Origin: Pseudomonas sp. SJZ074
GTDB lineage: Bacteria; Pseudomonadota; Gammaproteobacteria; Pseudomonadales; Pseudomonadaceae
Length of the DNA stretch: 64,000 nucleotides
Assembly (NCBI RefSeq): GCF_007828215.1
Contig: NZ_VIUE01000004.1
Span: forward strand, 124,001-188,000
Direction: 5' to 3'
Shown: in pieces, positions 1 through 10,100 of the stretch
Numbering within the stretch: position 1 is the first letter of the stretch
Layout: each line of letters begins with the position of its first letter
Made by a program: the position numbers and the translations under genes
Notes under the pieces: generated by a model
What the model saw: the letters and a program-made list of their open reading frames with translations, nothing else
Told to the model about the DNA's origin: nothing
Database searches by the model: none

Positions 1-1360
1 TCTGGCTGACGCCCGAGGACTGCTCTTGGGACGCGGCGGAGATTTCCTGCACCAGGTCACTGGTCTTGGCGATGCCCGGCACGATCTCACCGAGCAGGCT
101 GCCGGCGCGCTCGGCCAGGGCGACGGAGCCCTTGGCGACCTCGCCGATTTCCTGGGCGGCGACCTGGCTGCGCTCGGCCAACTTGCGCACCTCGGCGGCG
201 ACCACGGCAAAACCCTTGCCGTGCTCGCCGGCGCGGGCCGCTTCGATGGCAGCGTTGAGCGCGAGCAGATTGGTCTGGTAAGCAATGTCATCGATGATGC
301 CGATTTTCTCGGCGATGCTCTTCATCGCAATGACCGTGTCCTTGACCGCCTCGCCCCCTTCGCGGGCCTGCCGAGAGGCGTTGCCGGCCATGCCGTCGGT
401 CATCCGTGCGTTCTCGGTGTTCTGCTCGACCGAGGCCGACGTCTCCTCGACGCTGGCGGCTTGCTCGCTGGAGGCATGGCTCATCGATTGGGCGGTGGCG
501 GAGACTTGCTCGGACGCACTACTTAACGCATTCGCGGCGCCACGTACTTCACCGATGATCTGCGAAAGTTTCTCGACCATGCCTTTCATGGCGGCGAGCA
601 TGCTGCCGGAATCGTTACGGCGCAGGGGGATCGTCACGTTGAGATCGCCGCCGGCGATACGCTGGGCAATCTCAGCAGCCAGTTGAGGTTCACCGCCCAG
701 TTGACGAGTCAGGCTACGGGTAATCCAAATAGCCAGGAGAATACCAATGAGCAGCGCGGCACCCAGCAGCGAGAAGGACAACAGGCGGGTCTGATCGTAT
801 TCGGCTTGTTCCAGTTTGTCGTTGTCGGAAAAGGATGCTTCCTGCAACTCGATCATGTCGTTGAGCAACTTGGTGTACAGGGTTTTCGCCTGAGCCAGGT
901 CACCATAAAGCAGGTCGATCGCCTGGTCGTCCAGGCTCACCGATGCCAGCTCGACGAGCTGGTCCACGAACCGGACATAGGTCCCTCGAGCATTCTGGAT
1001 ACTTTTGAACAGGTCCCGCTCCTGCACGTTGTCCAGCAGTTTCTCCAGGATATCCAGTTTATTTTCCTGGGCCTGGCGGATCGCCTGGTAGCGGTCGCGA
1101 AGCTGTTTGAGTTGCTGCTCGTCAGATTTGAGAATCAAATCGCGCAACGTAGCGCTCGTATCGCTCACCCCATTGTTGATGTCGTTGCTGACCTGGACCT
1201 TCGGGTAAGCGTTATCGGTGATGTCGTCCACGATCAGATGGACGTTGAACAGACCACTCATGCCGGTAAGGGCCAACGCCAGCATCATCGCAAGCATGAC
1301 GGCGTAGCCGGAACCAAGCTTGGTGGCGACTCGCATGTTGGAAAAAACGCTCACCATCAT
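1..1360 (-). CDS. Methyl-accepting chemotaxis protein, partial (3' end beyond the left edge)
   Basis: Membrane chemoreceptor feeding the adjacent CheA. Translation from 1360 gives a short cytoplasmic start, TM1 at about residues 14-36, a periplasmic helical domain of roughly 150 residues (four-helix-bundle size), TM2 at about 190-210, HAMP, then the signalling hairpin. The hairpin includes the highly conserved tip segment with [20 protein letters not shown]. The frame stays open to base 1, so the C-terminus is missing. Two ATGs lie in tandem at 1358-1360 and 1355-1357, behind an AGAGAAAT sequence. The gene begins 52 bases after the cheA stop and is probably co-transcribed with it. Its hairpin closely resembles those of the receptors at 34.6 and 43.1 kb, so the three probably share one array. 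The ligand is unknown. Confidence 0.93.
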   Translation of the reverse strand, partial: MMVSVFSNMRVATKLGSGYAVMLAMMLALALTGMSGLFNVHLIVDDITDNAYPKVQVSNDINNGVSDTSATLRDLILKSDEQQLKQLRDRYQAIRQAQENKLDILEKLLDNVQERDLFKSIQNARGTYVRFVDQLVELASVSLDDQAIDLLYGDLAQAKTLYTKLLNDMIELQEASFSDNDKLEQAEYDQTRLLSFSLLGAALLIGILLAIWITRSLTRQLGGEPQLAAEIAQRIAGGDLNVTIPLRRNDSGSMLAAMKGMVEKLSQIIGEVRGAANALSSASEQVSATAQSMSHASSEQAASVEETSASVEQNTENARMTDGMAGNASRQAREGGEAVKDTVIAMKSIAEKIGIIDDIAYQTNLLALNAAIEAARAGEHGKGFAVVAAEVRKLAERSQVAAQEIGEVAKGSVALAERAGSLLGEIVPGIAKTSDLVQEISAASQEQSSGVSQ

Positions 1361-1412
1361 ATTTCTCTGCTTTATAGTTGAGATGAATCTGGGCATGCAG
1401 AATGGATCGCGA

Positions 1413-3584
1413 TCATCTCTGCGAGGCCAGTGTTCGTTGCTTCGTTCCCGCGATTCGCTTGATCAACCCAGCAACATCCAGGATCAGCGCCACCTCGCCA
1501 TTGCCCAGGATGGTGAAACCACCCAAGCCACCCAACTGGCCAAAGAGCTTGCCCAGCGGCTTGATCACCGTCTGGAACTCGCCCAATAGTCGATCCACCA
1601 CAAAGCCGGCACGCTGCCCGGCGAATTGCACCACCACCACGTTTTCCCTGCGCGGGGGCTTGCCTTCGACATCGAACAGCTCGCGCAGGCGGATGAAGGG
1701 CAGTACTTCGCCGCGCAGGTTGAGATAGTCGAGCCCGTCATTGGCCGGCAGCTCGATGCACTCCACCACCATGTCCTGTGGGATCACATAGCTGGCGTTG
1801 CCGACACCGACCATGAAACCGTCGATGATCGCCAGGGTCAGCGGCAGGCGAATGCGCAGCTGGGTGCCCTGCCCTTCGATGCTGTCCAGCTCCAGGCTGC
1901 CGCGCAACGCGGTGATGTTGCGCTTGACCACGTCCATGCCGACGCCGCGCCCGGAGAGGTTGCTGATCTGCTCGGCGGTGGAAAAACCCGGCTCGAAGAT
2001 CAGGTTGAAGATGTCGTTTTCCGCCAGATGTTGTCCTTCGCCGACCAGCCCGCGCTCGATGGCCTTGCGCAGGATCTTTTCCTTGTGCAAGCCACCGCCG
2101 TCGTCGGCGACCTCAATGACGATGCTCCCGGCATCGTGATAGGCGTTGAGGCGCAACGTGCCGTGGGCCGGCTTGCCGTGGGCCAGGCGCACCTCGGCGG
2201 GTTCGATGCCATGGTCCATGGCATTGCGCACCAGATGGGTCAGCGGATCACCGATGCGCTCCACCAGGGTCTTGTCCAGCTCGGTCTCGCCACCGCTGAT
2301 CTCCAGGCGAATATCCTTGCCCATCTCCCTGGACACATCGCGGACCACCCGTTGGAAACGATTGAAGGTGGAGCCGATCTGCACCATGCGCAGGGTCAGT
2401 GCTGAATCGCGCACTTCTTCCACCAGACGCGCCAGGACCGCCGTGGCTTCCATCAGCTCACTGGCACCGGTGTTCCTGGCAGCGAGATTGGCGCCCGCGC
2501 CGGCGATGATCAGTTCGCCGATCAGATTGATCAATTGATCGAGCTTGCCGGCATCGACGCGGATCAGACTGTTCTCGCTTCTGCGGCTGTCTTGGACCTG
2601 TGGTGAGTTCGATACAGGATCGTCGGGTATCGCAGCGGGAATCGGATGCTCGACCGGCGCCGGATCAATCACCAACGCCGCAGGCGGCAGTGGCGGCTGT
2701 TCGAGTGGCCCTGCGCCCGTAGCGGCAGTGAGCTCGCAACAACGGATGAAAATAATTTCAGCCAGGCGCTGGCGCTCCTCCGGCAGTTCCCGAACCATCT
2801 GACGGTATTCATCGGTCTTGCAGTGCGGCGACAGAATATGCACCTGACTGTCGTCGCGAATGAACTCGAAGACATTCTCAAGGGTGGCTTGATCGACATC
2901 GCCGTGAAAGCCGATCTCGAAGCCCAGGTAGCAACTCTCCGGATCCATTTGCGCCGCGCAGGGCAGATGATCGCCGAGGGTGACAATGTTGCAGATTCGT
3001 CCCAACGTGGCCAGGTAACGGATGAACGCCAGGGGGTCCATGCCGTTGCGCAGCAGGTCAAGACCAAAACGCAAGGAAATGTGCCAATGGTCGGCAGTCC
3101 TGGATTCACCGCCGCTTTCGATGCCGGGTTCATGCTCGACCGTCGACGTACCGCCCGGCTGGGTGCCGAGACCTGGCGTCGATTCAGATTCGTCGCCCAG
3201 AAATCCACGCAGCACGCTGAGCAGGTTGGCGCCGTTGTCACGAACGGTCTGCGGCGCGGACTCGTTGCCGTCCGCCACCAGCCTCACCAATACACCGACG
3301 TGATCGCAGGCCTGCAAGAACAGCGCGGTCAACTGCGCGTTGAATTGCAACTGCCGGTCACGCACACGGTCCAGCACACTCTCTGCGACGTGGGTGAAGG
3401 AAACGATGTCATCCAGACCAAACAGACCTGCCGAGCCTTTGATGGTATGGGCGGCGCGAAAGATCGCGTTGATCGTGTCGGGGTCGTCCGCTGCCGACTC
3501 GATCCGCAACAAGGCTTCTTCCATATCTTGCAGAAGTTCCAGGCTTTCGACGATGAAGGTCTGCTGTGCGTCGTCCAGGTTCAT
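1413..3584 (-). CDS. cheA: Chemotaxis histidine kinase CheA
   Basis: Core kinase of the chemosensory array; it phosphorylates the CheY-like protein and CheB. An N-terminal Hpt domain carries the phosphorylatable His in [10 protein letters not shown] (His46 from this start). A long linker follows, then the P3 dimerisation helices near [18 protein letters not shown], an HATPase with an N-box ([13 protein letters not shown]), a G1 box (DDGGG) and GRGVGMDVV, and a C-terminal CheW-like P5 domain. At about 723 residues it has a typical CheA length. The start at 3584 is preferred over the ATG at 3590 because AAGG then sits 8 bases upstream; that sequence overlaps the end of the STAS gene. No CheY-like receiver is fused to the C-terminus, so output goes through a separate regulator. 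Confidence 0.95.
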   Translation of the reverse strand: MNLDDAQQTFIVESLELLQDMEEALLRIESAADDPDTINAIFRAAHTIKGSAGLFGLDDIVSFTHVAESVLDRVRDRQLQFNAQLTALFLQACDHVGVLVRLVADGNESAPQTVRDNGANLLSVLRGFLGDESESTPGLGTQPGGTSTVEHEPGIESGGESRTADHWHISLRFGLDLLRNGMDPLAFIRYLATLGRICNIVTLGDHLPCAAQMDPESCYLGFEIGFHGDVDQATLENVFEFIRDDSQVHILSPHCKTDEYRQMVRELPEERQRLAEIIFIRCCELTAATGAGPLEQPPLPPAALVIDPAPVEHPIPAAIPDDPVSNSPQVQDSRRSENSLIRVDAGKLDQLINLIGELIIAGAGANLAARNTGASELMEATAVLARLVEEVRDSALTLRMVQIGSTFNRFQRVVRDVSREMGKDIRLEISGGETELDKTLVERIGDPLTHLVRNAMDHGIEPAEVRLAHGKPAHGTLRLNAYHDAGSIVIEVADDGGGLHKEKILRKAIERGLVGEGQHLAENDIFNLIFEPGFSTAEQISNLSGRGVGMDVVKRNITALRGSLELDSIEGQGTQLRIRLPLTLAIIDGFMVGVGNASYVIPQDMVVECIELPANDGLDYLNLRGEVLPFIRLRELFDVEGKPPRRENVVVVQFAGQRAGFVVDRLLGEFQTVIKPLGKLFGQLGGLGGFTILGNGEVALILDVAGLIKRIAGTKQRTLASQR

Positions 3585-3597
3585 GAGCATTGCCTTT

Positions 3598-3906
3598 TCA
3601 CCACCGGTTGGATTGCAACGGAACAGGGTCGCCGAACAGGACGGCTAGATCGCACAGCGCGAACACCTCCAACACCGCTGGGCTGTGATTGGCCAATCGC
3701 AGTTGCCGGTTGCGCAGGTTCGTCTCCTTCTTCGCCATGATCAGCAGTTGCAACCCGGCGGTATCCAGTTCCTGTACCCCGCCCAAGTCCAGTTCGAGGT
3801 CTTCATCCTGGGCGATCAGATCGTCAAGACGTGTTTTCCATTCAGCCGCGGTGTAGATGTTCAGCTCGCCCTCGATGCAGAGGCGCTGATGAGCGTTGGG
3901 ATACAT
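3598..3906 (-). CDS. STAS-domain protein of a chemosensory operon
   Basis: A small protein of about 102 residues, essentially one STAS domain (anti-sigma-factor-antagonist fold). The hallmark loop LDLGGVQELDTAGLQLL carries the conserved D-[ST]-[AS]-G turn, here as DTAG. Thr rather than Ser stands at the usual phosphorylation position. STAS proteins are recurrent partners of some environmental che clusters, where their role is poorly defined. Candidates are an adaptor or a phosphorylated switch, but I see nothing that decides. The start at 3906 follows a GAAGAGAA ribosome-binding site; a longer in-frame extension to 3951 has no support. The gene lies between cheY and cheA in one operon. Confidence 0.85.
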   Translation of the reverse strand: MYPNAHQRLCIEGELNIYTAAEWKTRLDDLIAQDEDLELDLGGVQELDTAGLQLLIMAKKETNLRNRQLRLANHSPAVLEVFALCDLAVLFGDPVPLQSNRW

Positions 3907-3969
3907 GGTTTGGATTCTCTTCAACCGATGCCGGCCTATTGCGTGCGACATGGATAGGATTGCGAAATA

Positions 3970-4338
3970 TCAGGGCAGAACGAGTTTGGACACCGCCGTG
4001 AGCATCTGTGCCGGCTGGAAGGGTTTGACCACCCACGCCCTGGCCCCGGCCGCCTGGCCTTCCTGCTTCCTGGCATCGCTCACCTCGGTGGTGAGCATGA
4101 TCACCGGGGTAAATTTGTAGGCCGGTAACTGCTTGGCCGCCCGGACGAAGGAAAGGCCATCCATGTTCGGCATGTTCACGTCACTGATGATCAGGTGCAG
4201 CTTGCGACCGTCGAGTTTGCTCAGGGCGTCTTTGCCATCGCAGGCTTCAACGGTCTCGTAACCGGCGCCTTTCAAGGCGATGCTGACAACCTGGCGCAGG
4301 GACGCCGAGTCGTCGACGATCATGATGGTCTTGGCCAT
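3970..4338 (-). CDS. cheY: CheY-like single-domain response regulator
   Basis: A stand-alone receiver of 122 residues. The acidic pair is Asp9/Asp10, the phospho-acceptor is Asp53 in ISDVNMPNMDG, the switch Thr is in MLTTEV, and the conserved Lys is in VVKPF. It has no output domain, so it acts by protein contact, with a motor or another effector. It is likely the direct target of the CheA encoded downstream. The ATG at 4338 follows a good AGGAG site. No CheZ or CheC phosphatase gene is visible near it. Whether it binds FliM or something else, such as a diguanylate cyclase, cannot be read from the sequence. Confidence 0.93.
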   Translation of the reverse strand: MAKTIMIVDDSASLRQVVSIALKGAGYETVEACDGKDALSKLDGRKLHLIISDVNMPNMDGLSFVRAAKQLPAYKFTPVIMLTTEVSDARKQEGQAAGARAWVVKPFQPAQMLTAVSKLVLP

Positions 4339-4347
4339 TGAGGGCTC

Positions 4348-5547
4348 CTAGAAAAAGGTGATTTCGGATTCGTTGCCCGACGTACTGTTGGCATTGCCCC
4401 GGTGCACGTCATGCAGCTCGGGCATGGTGTAAGTACGAGCCAATTGTTCCAGCCAGGCCTGGGCGTCAATCGGTGTTGGAAGCTGGCCTGCGGCGCTGTC
4501 CCGCTGCCCCTGGGCCAGGTTCTCGTGGAGCTTTTCCAAGTCGTTACGGACCAGACTCAGCACCTGGTTGACGCGATCCTGGAACTGCAGGCCGACCAGT
4601 ACCTGGGCTATTTCCTGGCCGACGAACTGGCTTTCCCTGCGCAACTCATGGGAGGAGTTGAAAATCGTGGTGGTGGCGCTGCGAAAACTGTCAATGACTT
4701 GCTCGATGACTTGGCCGGATCGGTTTACGGTGGCTTCGTCCTGCTCGGCATATTGACGAGAGATTTCCAGGGTACTGGCGATGGCCGCACTCACCGTGTT
4801 TACCGTGTCGCCGATACGCTTGCCGGTTTCACCGGACAGACTCGAGAGTTTACGAATTTCATCCGCCACCACGGCAAAACCCCGACCAACCTCACCGGCA
4901 CGGGCAGCCTCGATGGCGGCATTGAGCGCGACCAGGTTGGTCTGCCTGGCGATATTGCCGACATCCTGGGCCATTGCTTGCAATTGCTCGGTGAGGCTGG
5001 AGAGTGCCATCACTTGATGCAAGAGCGTTTCCTTGGTGGTCAATGCGGCGCGCAGCGAAGCGATGATCGCATCGAGCTCCCGTTGACTGGTACCGAACAG
5101 CTCGACCAGCCCCCCTTCCGCCGCTGCTCCATCCTGCGCGCCCGAAACAACCCGCTCGACACGCATGGATATCTCGGCAAAACGCGCCGCCAACGTGGTG
5201 ATAGCCTCTTCGGTGTGGCTGCGGGCAATTTCGATCTGGCCCGCCCATATCGGCAGCACCCCCTGGCATACCGGTTCCAGGCCACAGCGACATGTCGGCA
5301 CAGGGGCTTGCAGCACTTGTGACTCATAATCGATTGAATCGACAGCGACACGTAGCGCACGGTTACGCGAGTGGTAATAACAGGCCGCAGCCACGCCCAG
5401 CACCAAAAGTAGAACGGCAAGCCCTACGGCCTGCATATCCACTACCCCGCCCGCCAGTACAGCGGTGGCTCCCAGGATCGCCAGTGCAAGAAATGCGACT
5501 GGCGCCCCCGACGAGTCGGGAACCTGGGTGTTGATTGTTACGCTCAA
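4348..5547 (-). CDS. Chemoreceptor without a periplasmic sensor domain, Cys-containing
   Basis: A 399-residue methyl-accepting protein, first gene of the cheY-STAS-cheA unit. Two hydrophobic helices (about 17-35 and 37-57) are separated by almost no loop, so there is no periplasmic sensor and the signal must be intramembrane or cytoplasmic. The segment just after TM2 contains Cys86, Cys88 and Cys94 (CRCGLEPVC). The signalling hairpin carries [21 protein letters not shown] flexible tail ends in the aromatic peptide EITFF. The start codon is TTG at 5547, with GGAG 8 bases upstream; no ATG fits. A copy of the shared 16-bp inverted repeat lies about 170 bases upstream, with its downstream boxes. 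Confidence 0.88.
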   Translation of the reverse strand: MSVTINTQVPDSSGAPVAFLALAILGATAVLAGGVVDMQAVGLAVLLLVLGVAAACYYHSRNRALRVAVDSIDYESQVLQAPVPTCRCGLEPVCQGVLPIWAGQIEIARSHTEEAITTLAARFAEISMRVERVVSGAQDGAAAEGGLVELFGTSQRELDAIIASLRAALTTKETLLHQVMALSSLTEQLQAMAQDVGNIARQTNLVALNAAIEAARAGEVGRGFAVVADEIRKLSSLSGETGKRIGDTVNTVSAAIASTLEISRQYAEQDEATVNRSGQVIEQVIDSFRSATTTIFNSSHELRRESQFVGQEIAQVLVGLQFQDRVNQVLSLVRNDLEKLHENLAQGQRDSAAGQLPTPIDAQAWLEQLARTYTMPELHDVHRGNANSTSGNESEITFF

Positions 5548-5880
5548 TGTGGACTCTCCATCCGACGACCGGAACTGATAGCAGAGGCGAACGCCGACAG
5601 TCTTGCGTCAAAAAATCTGGCAGCAAAATGCCACCCACCCATCATGCAGAACCAGGGTATGACCCAACCATCAGACCAAGCTGGTTTTACCGTAGGCGAC
5701 TCGGCGAATTCAGTAGGACTCGCCCTACTTCACTCCACGTTCCTGGGATGGCGGTAAGGAAGGCGTAATAGGGATGCCCGAGGCGCCCGGCATCGAGCGT
5801 CCCGATCAGGTGGGCAATGGATGCCCGGAAGGCTTTCAGCGGTGGTTTTCCGAATGAGACAGAGGCAACACTCTGATGAC
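5548..5880. promoter_or_regulatory. Intergenic promoter region of the receptor-cheY-STAS-cheA operon
   Basis: This stretch lies between the NarL-type regulator stop and the TTG of the 399-residue receptor. I see no convincing gene in it. It holds the 16-bp inverted repeat at 5713-5728, an AAAACCAGC box (5680-5688) and TCTGATGG (5668-5675), all on the minus strand. A TGGCATTTTGCTGC element at 5620-5633 recurs at the same distance in front of the receptor at 44.8 kb. Confidence 0.6.
5713..5728 (-). promoter_or_regulatory. 16-bp inverted repeat, copy in front of the che operon
   Basis: On the minus strand the sequence is GTAGGGCGAGTCCTAC, with perfect GTAGG/CCTAC arms. The AAAACCAGC box begins exactly 24 bases after it and TCTGATGG follows. 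The spacing would place the repeat next to a -35 region, a usual position for a class II activator. Proposed binding site for an island regulator (inference). Confidence 0.6.
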
Positions 5881-6510
5881 TCAGAGCACCCCATGCTTGA
5901 TGGCATAGCGGACGATATCGGCCGTGCTGGTGAACCCCATCTTTTCCATCAGCCGCGCCTTGTGGGTGCTGACGGTCTTATGACTGATCGCCAGTTCCGC
6001 CGCGATCCGCGAGACGCTCAACCCCTGGGCAAGTTGGCGCATGACCTGCAGTTCCCGATCGGTAAGCCCATCGTGCTGGCTAAGCGGGCCTAACCCGCTG
6101 GCCGCAAACGCCATTTGCTCGGCCAGCCCGGCATCGATGTACCGCCCTCCGGCCGCCACCCGGCGAATCGCCGCGAGGAGGGTTTCGGGGTCACGGTCCT
6201 TGGTCAGATAGCCCGAAGCCCCCGACCTGAACGCACGCTGGGCAATCTGGACTTCGTTGTGCATGCTCAGCACAAGGATCGGCAACTTCGGATAGTGAAA
6301 GCGAATGCGTGCCACCAGATCGTCCCCGCAGATGCCCGGCATGCTCATGTCGAGCAACAGCAGGTCGATTTCAGTCACTCGTAGTTGCTCGAGCAGCATC
6401 GCACCGTTTTCCGCTTCGGCGACAACCCGCACATCGGGTGCCAGGGCAAACAGCTGCTTCAAGCCTTCACGCATGATGGCATGATCGTCGGTAATCATCA
6501 GTCGTATCAT
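5881..6510 (-). CDS. NarL/LuxR-family response regulator
   Basis: Two-component transcription factor of 209 residues. The receiver has Asp8/Asp9 and the phospho-acceptor Asp54 in LLLDMSMPG. The C-terminal LuxR-type helix-turn-helix begins LTDRELQVMRQLAQGLS and contains the recognition stretch ISHKTVSTHKARLMEKMG. Its ATG overlaps the stop of the kinase core gene (ATGA), so it is translationally coupled to that kinase. It is the only DNA-binding regulator encoded in the island part of this window. That makes it the prime candidate to bind the repeated GTAGG-N6-CCTAC palindromes (inference). The histidine kinase at 16.3-18.7 kb has the same kinase core and no regulator of its own, so both may signal to this protein. 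Confidence 0.92.
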   Translation of the reverse strand: MIRLMITDDHAIMREGLKQLFALAPDVRVVAEAENGAMLLEQLRVTEIDLLLLDMSMPGICGDDLVARIRFHYPKLPILVLSMHNEVQIAQRAFRSGASGYLTKDRDPETLLAAIRRVAAGGRYIDAGLAEQMAFAASGLGPLSQHDGLTDRELQVMRQLAQGLSVSRIAAELAISHKTVSTHKARLMEKMGFTSTADIVRYAIKHGVL

Positions 6511-7160
6511 AGGAGTTCCGGGCCCGGCTGAAAGGGAATGTACACTCGGACACGGGTCCCCTGTCCAGGTGCACTGTCTATGATTACCGTTCCACCGACC
6601 ATGTGCCCGCGCTCGCGCATGCCGAGCAAGCCCAACGTGCCCTTTGGCAATTGCTGGGGATCGAAGCCCCGGCCGTCGTCACACACCACGATCTGCAAGT
6701 GCTCGGCATCGTGTTCCAGGTGAATATTCACTCGGCTGGCGTGGGAATGGCGACCGACATTGGTCAGCGACTCCTGGATCACCCGGAAGATCGCAGTAGC
6801 ACGCTCGTCATCGAGCACCAGTCGAGTCGAGGGCGCCCTGAGCCGACAGTCGATACCGGTAGTGTGGATGAACTCGGACACCAGCCATTCCAGAGCGGAG
6901 GTCAGGCCCATGTTGAGCGCCGAGGGGCGCAGGCTGGTGGCAACGTCGCGCACGACCTGAAGTATGTCATCAACCCGCAGCATCAACGCCTGAACACGCT
7001 CCAACAACAGCGGCTGATCATTGCCGAATTGCAGGCGCAGCAACGAGATGCCCATTCGTAACGCTGACAACTGCTGCCCCAACTCGTCATGGATCTCCCG
7101 AGCGATGTGCTTGCGCTCTTCCTCGCGCGTGGTTTCGCGACGACTGGACAGCAGACGCAA
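6507..7160 (-). CDS. HisKA_3/HATPase kinase core, separated by a stop codon from its PAS sensor
   Basis: A 217-residue NarX-type transmitter. The H-box REEERKHIAREIHDELGQQL carries the phospho-accepting His, and the HATPase has VCDDGRGFDP and GLLGMRERGHMVGG. It is in the same frame as the multi-PAS protein upstream, from which it is divided by a single TAA at 7188-7190, with nine codons between the stop and the TTG at 7160. AAGGA lies 12 bases before that TTG, so a restart is conceivable. Otherwise this is the untranslated 3' part of a nonsense-mutated gene. The stop overlaps the ATG of the response regulator. Confidence 0.75.
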   Translation of the reverse strand: MRLLSSRRETTREEERKHIAREIHDELGQQLSALRMGISLLRLQFGNDQPLLLERVQALMLRVDDILQVVRDVATSLRPSALNMGLTSALEWLVSEFIHTTGIDCRLRAPSTRLVLDDERATAIFRVIQESLTNVGRHSHASRVNIHLEHDAEHLQIVVCDDGRGFDPQQLPKGTLGLLGMRERGHMVGGTVIIDSAPGQGTRVRVYIPFQPGPELL

Positions 7161-7187
7161 TTGCGCGTGGGATTCCTTGAGCCGTCG

Positions 7188-10100
7188 TTACGCCGCGCGC
7201 CAGGCACTGACGTTACGACCGACGGTGAGAATACCGACAAGTGCTCCGCTCTGATCGTGCTCCGGCACCAGACGGACTTGATAACAGACCGGCTCTGAGT
7301 CCTGTCCTGCCGGCATATCCAGCGTCAGCTCCGCTTCGCCGGCTTGACCGCTGCGCAGGACCTGCTCGACCCTGCTCTGAAAGGATCGGGCCAGACCCGA
7401 ACGGGGAGATACCTGTCTGAATGTTCTGCCGAGCAGAGCCTCCTGCGACAGATCGAGCATGCCTTCCATCGCCGGGTTGACATACATGAAGCGGCACTTC
7501 GAATCGAACCGGGCAATGACGTCGGGGGTGTTATCGAAAATGTCCCGGTAGCGCTTTTCGCTTTCGCGCAGCAGCGTCTCGGCGTAGTTGCGCTCGATGG
7601 CGATGGCAGCTAGATGGCTGGCCTGATAAATCAGTTTGAGGTCGCTGTCGGTTGGTCGGCCCGGGCGGCGTAAAAAGATGCTGAACAGACCCAAGACCTT
7701 TCCGGAAGAGCCTTTGATCGGCTCCGACCAACAGGCCCCCAATCCGGCCTTGACAGCTGACTCTTTGATGGCCGCGCTGCCACGATACACACTCAGGTCT
7801 TCGACGATAATCGTAGTGCTGCGCCAGCCGGCTGTGTCGCCCTCCTCCGAGATGTCAATATCTCCTACCGCCTGTAGATAATCGCCCGGCACGCTTGGCG
7901 CGGTAATGAGGCGCAAGTAGCGTGCATCCGCGCTCACCAACCTGATACAGGCGAGGAACTCCGGCCGGGCCTGCTCGATATAAGCCGTCACCCGCGATAA
8001 GACCTCAGCCAGCGGAGCGCCCCGCACCAACCGTTCGAAAATGCCCAGCCGCGCTTCCTCCAGACGTTCGTGACGCTTGAGTGCAGTGATGTCGTACCCC
8101 TTGGCCAGGACACTGGTCACCGATCCGTCCGCGCCTCGTTCGGCGTTAATCTGGAAAGCGTGCACAACCATTTCTCCGCTTGCAGCGTTCGGCCATTCCA
8201 GGACGGTTTCCAGCGGCTCGCCGGTACGTATCACCTGACGCAGCAGCGCCAGGTAGTCCGTCACCGCCATGTTGGCGGTCCAGCCATCCTCGACCGGCAT
8301 CTTCAGGGCTCGGGCAGCCGGTATCCCCGTATACCGCTCGAAAGCAGGATTGACGTAAGTGCGCCGACAATCGAGGTCGTATCGGATGATCAGGTTCAAC
8401 GAGTTCTCCGCCAGCGCACGGAATTGCTGCTCGCTGGTCAGCAGGCGGGTCTCCATGCGCTTGCGTTCGCCGATATCGCGACTGATCCCGACGATGCGAT
8501 AGATATGTCCCTGCTCGTCGCGCACGGGAATGAACGTCGAATGGAGGGACACCGACCCGGCCGGAAGATCGATTTCGATGCTCCACTCGATGATTTCGCC
8601 ACGGGCCAGGCAGTTCATCAAACCTTCCATGACCTTTTGCCCCGACTGCGGCACGACCTCCCCCAGGCAGCGACCGATCAATTGTCGGCGGTCGAGCCCC
8701 GACACACGTTCAAAGGCTGCATTGACCTCTATGTAGCGAAACTGCCGATCTTCGGTGATTTCCAGCAGATAGAGGCAGTCGGAGCTGTTGTCGAAGACTT
8801 CCCGATAGCGCTTCTCGCTTTCCTGCCGCGCCGAGTGCAGGCGCCTGCGCTCGGTGATGTCACGGGCCAGTTCCAAGCTGTAGCTCTGGCCGTCCAGCTC
8901 AAGATAGGTGACGCTCAGTTCGACAGGAAAAATGCGCCCATCCCTGGCCCGATGACGACTTTCAATGATTTCAGGGGTGCCCCGCGCAGCGTAGCTCCAA
9001 TCTTCCAATATCTGCTCATTCGTCCAATCCGGATCTATTTCGGCGACCGTCATGCCGAGCAGTTCCGTGCGGCTGTATCCCAGGCTTCGACAAGCTTCGT
9101 CGTTGACATAGCGAAACCGGGCCTGCCGGTCGATCAGGTAGGCGGCCTCGTGTACATGGCTGAGGGCAAGGTCCAGCAAGGACAGGTGCTCTTCTGCTTT
9201 GAGAAGACGGCTGAGGTCTTCGATCTGGACGACGAAATACGAGGGCGTGGCGTCGCCGCTACGTATCGCACTGACGGTCAGTTGCACCCTCACATACTCG
9301 CCGTTGCGGTGCCGATATCGCTTGTCCATTCGCAGGTAGGAAACACCCTCTCTGGCGAGGAGCCGACCCCAGTCCTGCTCCTCGGAAAAATCATCCGGAT
9401 GAGCCAACGCCTGGCTGCTGGTTTGGAGCAGGTAGTCTTCCTCGCGACCGAGCAATTGGCAGAGATAGCGATTGACGCGCAACCAGCGCCCGTCGAGCCC
9501 CAGCAAGGCCATTCCGATGGCAACAGACTCGAAGGCCAAGCGAAAACGTTCTTCGCTCTCCATCAACGCCTGCTCGATGCGTTTTCGCTCACTGATATCG
9601 TGCAGGAAACCGAACCAGATAATCGAGCCATCCGCCTCCAGCGTTGGTGTAGAACGCCCCTCGAGCCAGATCTCACCCTTTATCGGATGGCGAACCCGGT
9701 ATTCGCACTGCCAGAGACTCAACATGCGTGCCGATGCAGCGATCGTCGCCTGGACGCGAGCGAGATCCTCGGTATGAATACGTTCAAACAGGATATTGAC
9801 GTCGCGTTTGAGCTCGTCCGTGGTTACCCCGTAATATTCTTCGTAACCCGACGATGCCCAAGGCATGGATACCTTGCCATCGCACCCCAGTCGAAAAGTG
9901 CCGATGATGCCCGGCGCCGTTTCCACGATCCGCTGCAGCCATTGGTCCTGCTCCAGGCATCTGCCCAGGCTTCGAGCCGCCACACATGGGTCAATCTCAC
10001 AAAGGAGCCATTCGTCGACTGCACTCGACTTCGTGCGCCCCAGCAGCACGCTGCCGTCCTGGCGCCGATAGCGCAGTTCAACCGGTCCGCTGGCGAAGTG

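Noticed and set aside
5620..5633. TGGCATTTTGCTGC (also at 45014-45027) as a sigma-54 promoter
   Set aside because: The distance between GG and GC is 9 bases, not 10, and no enhancer-binding protein is encoded in the island. It is kept only as a shared leader element.
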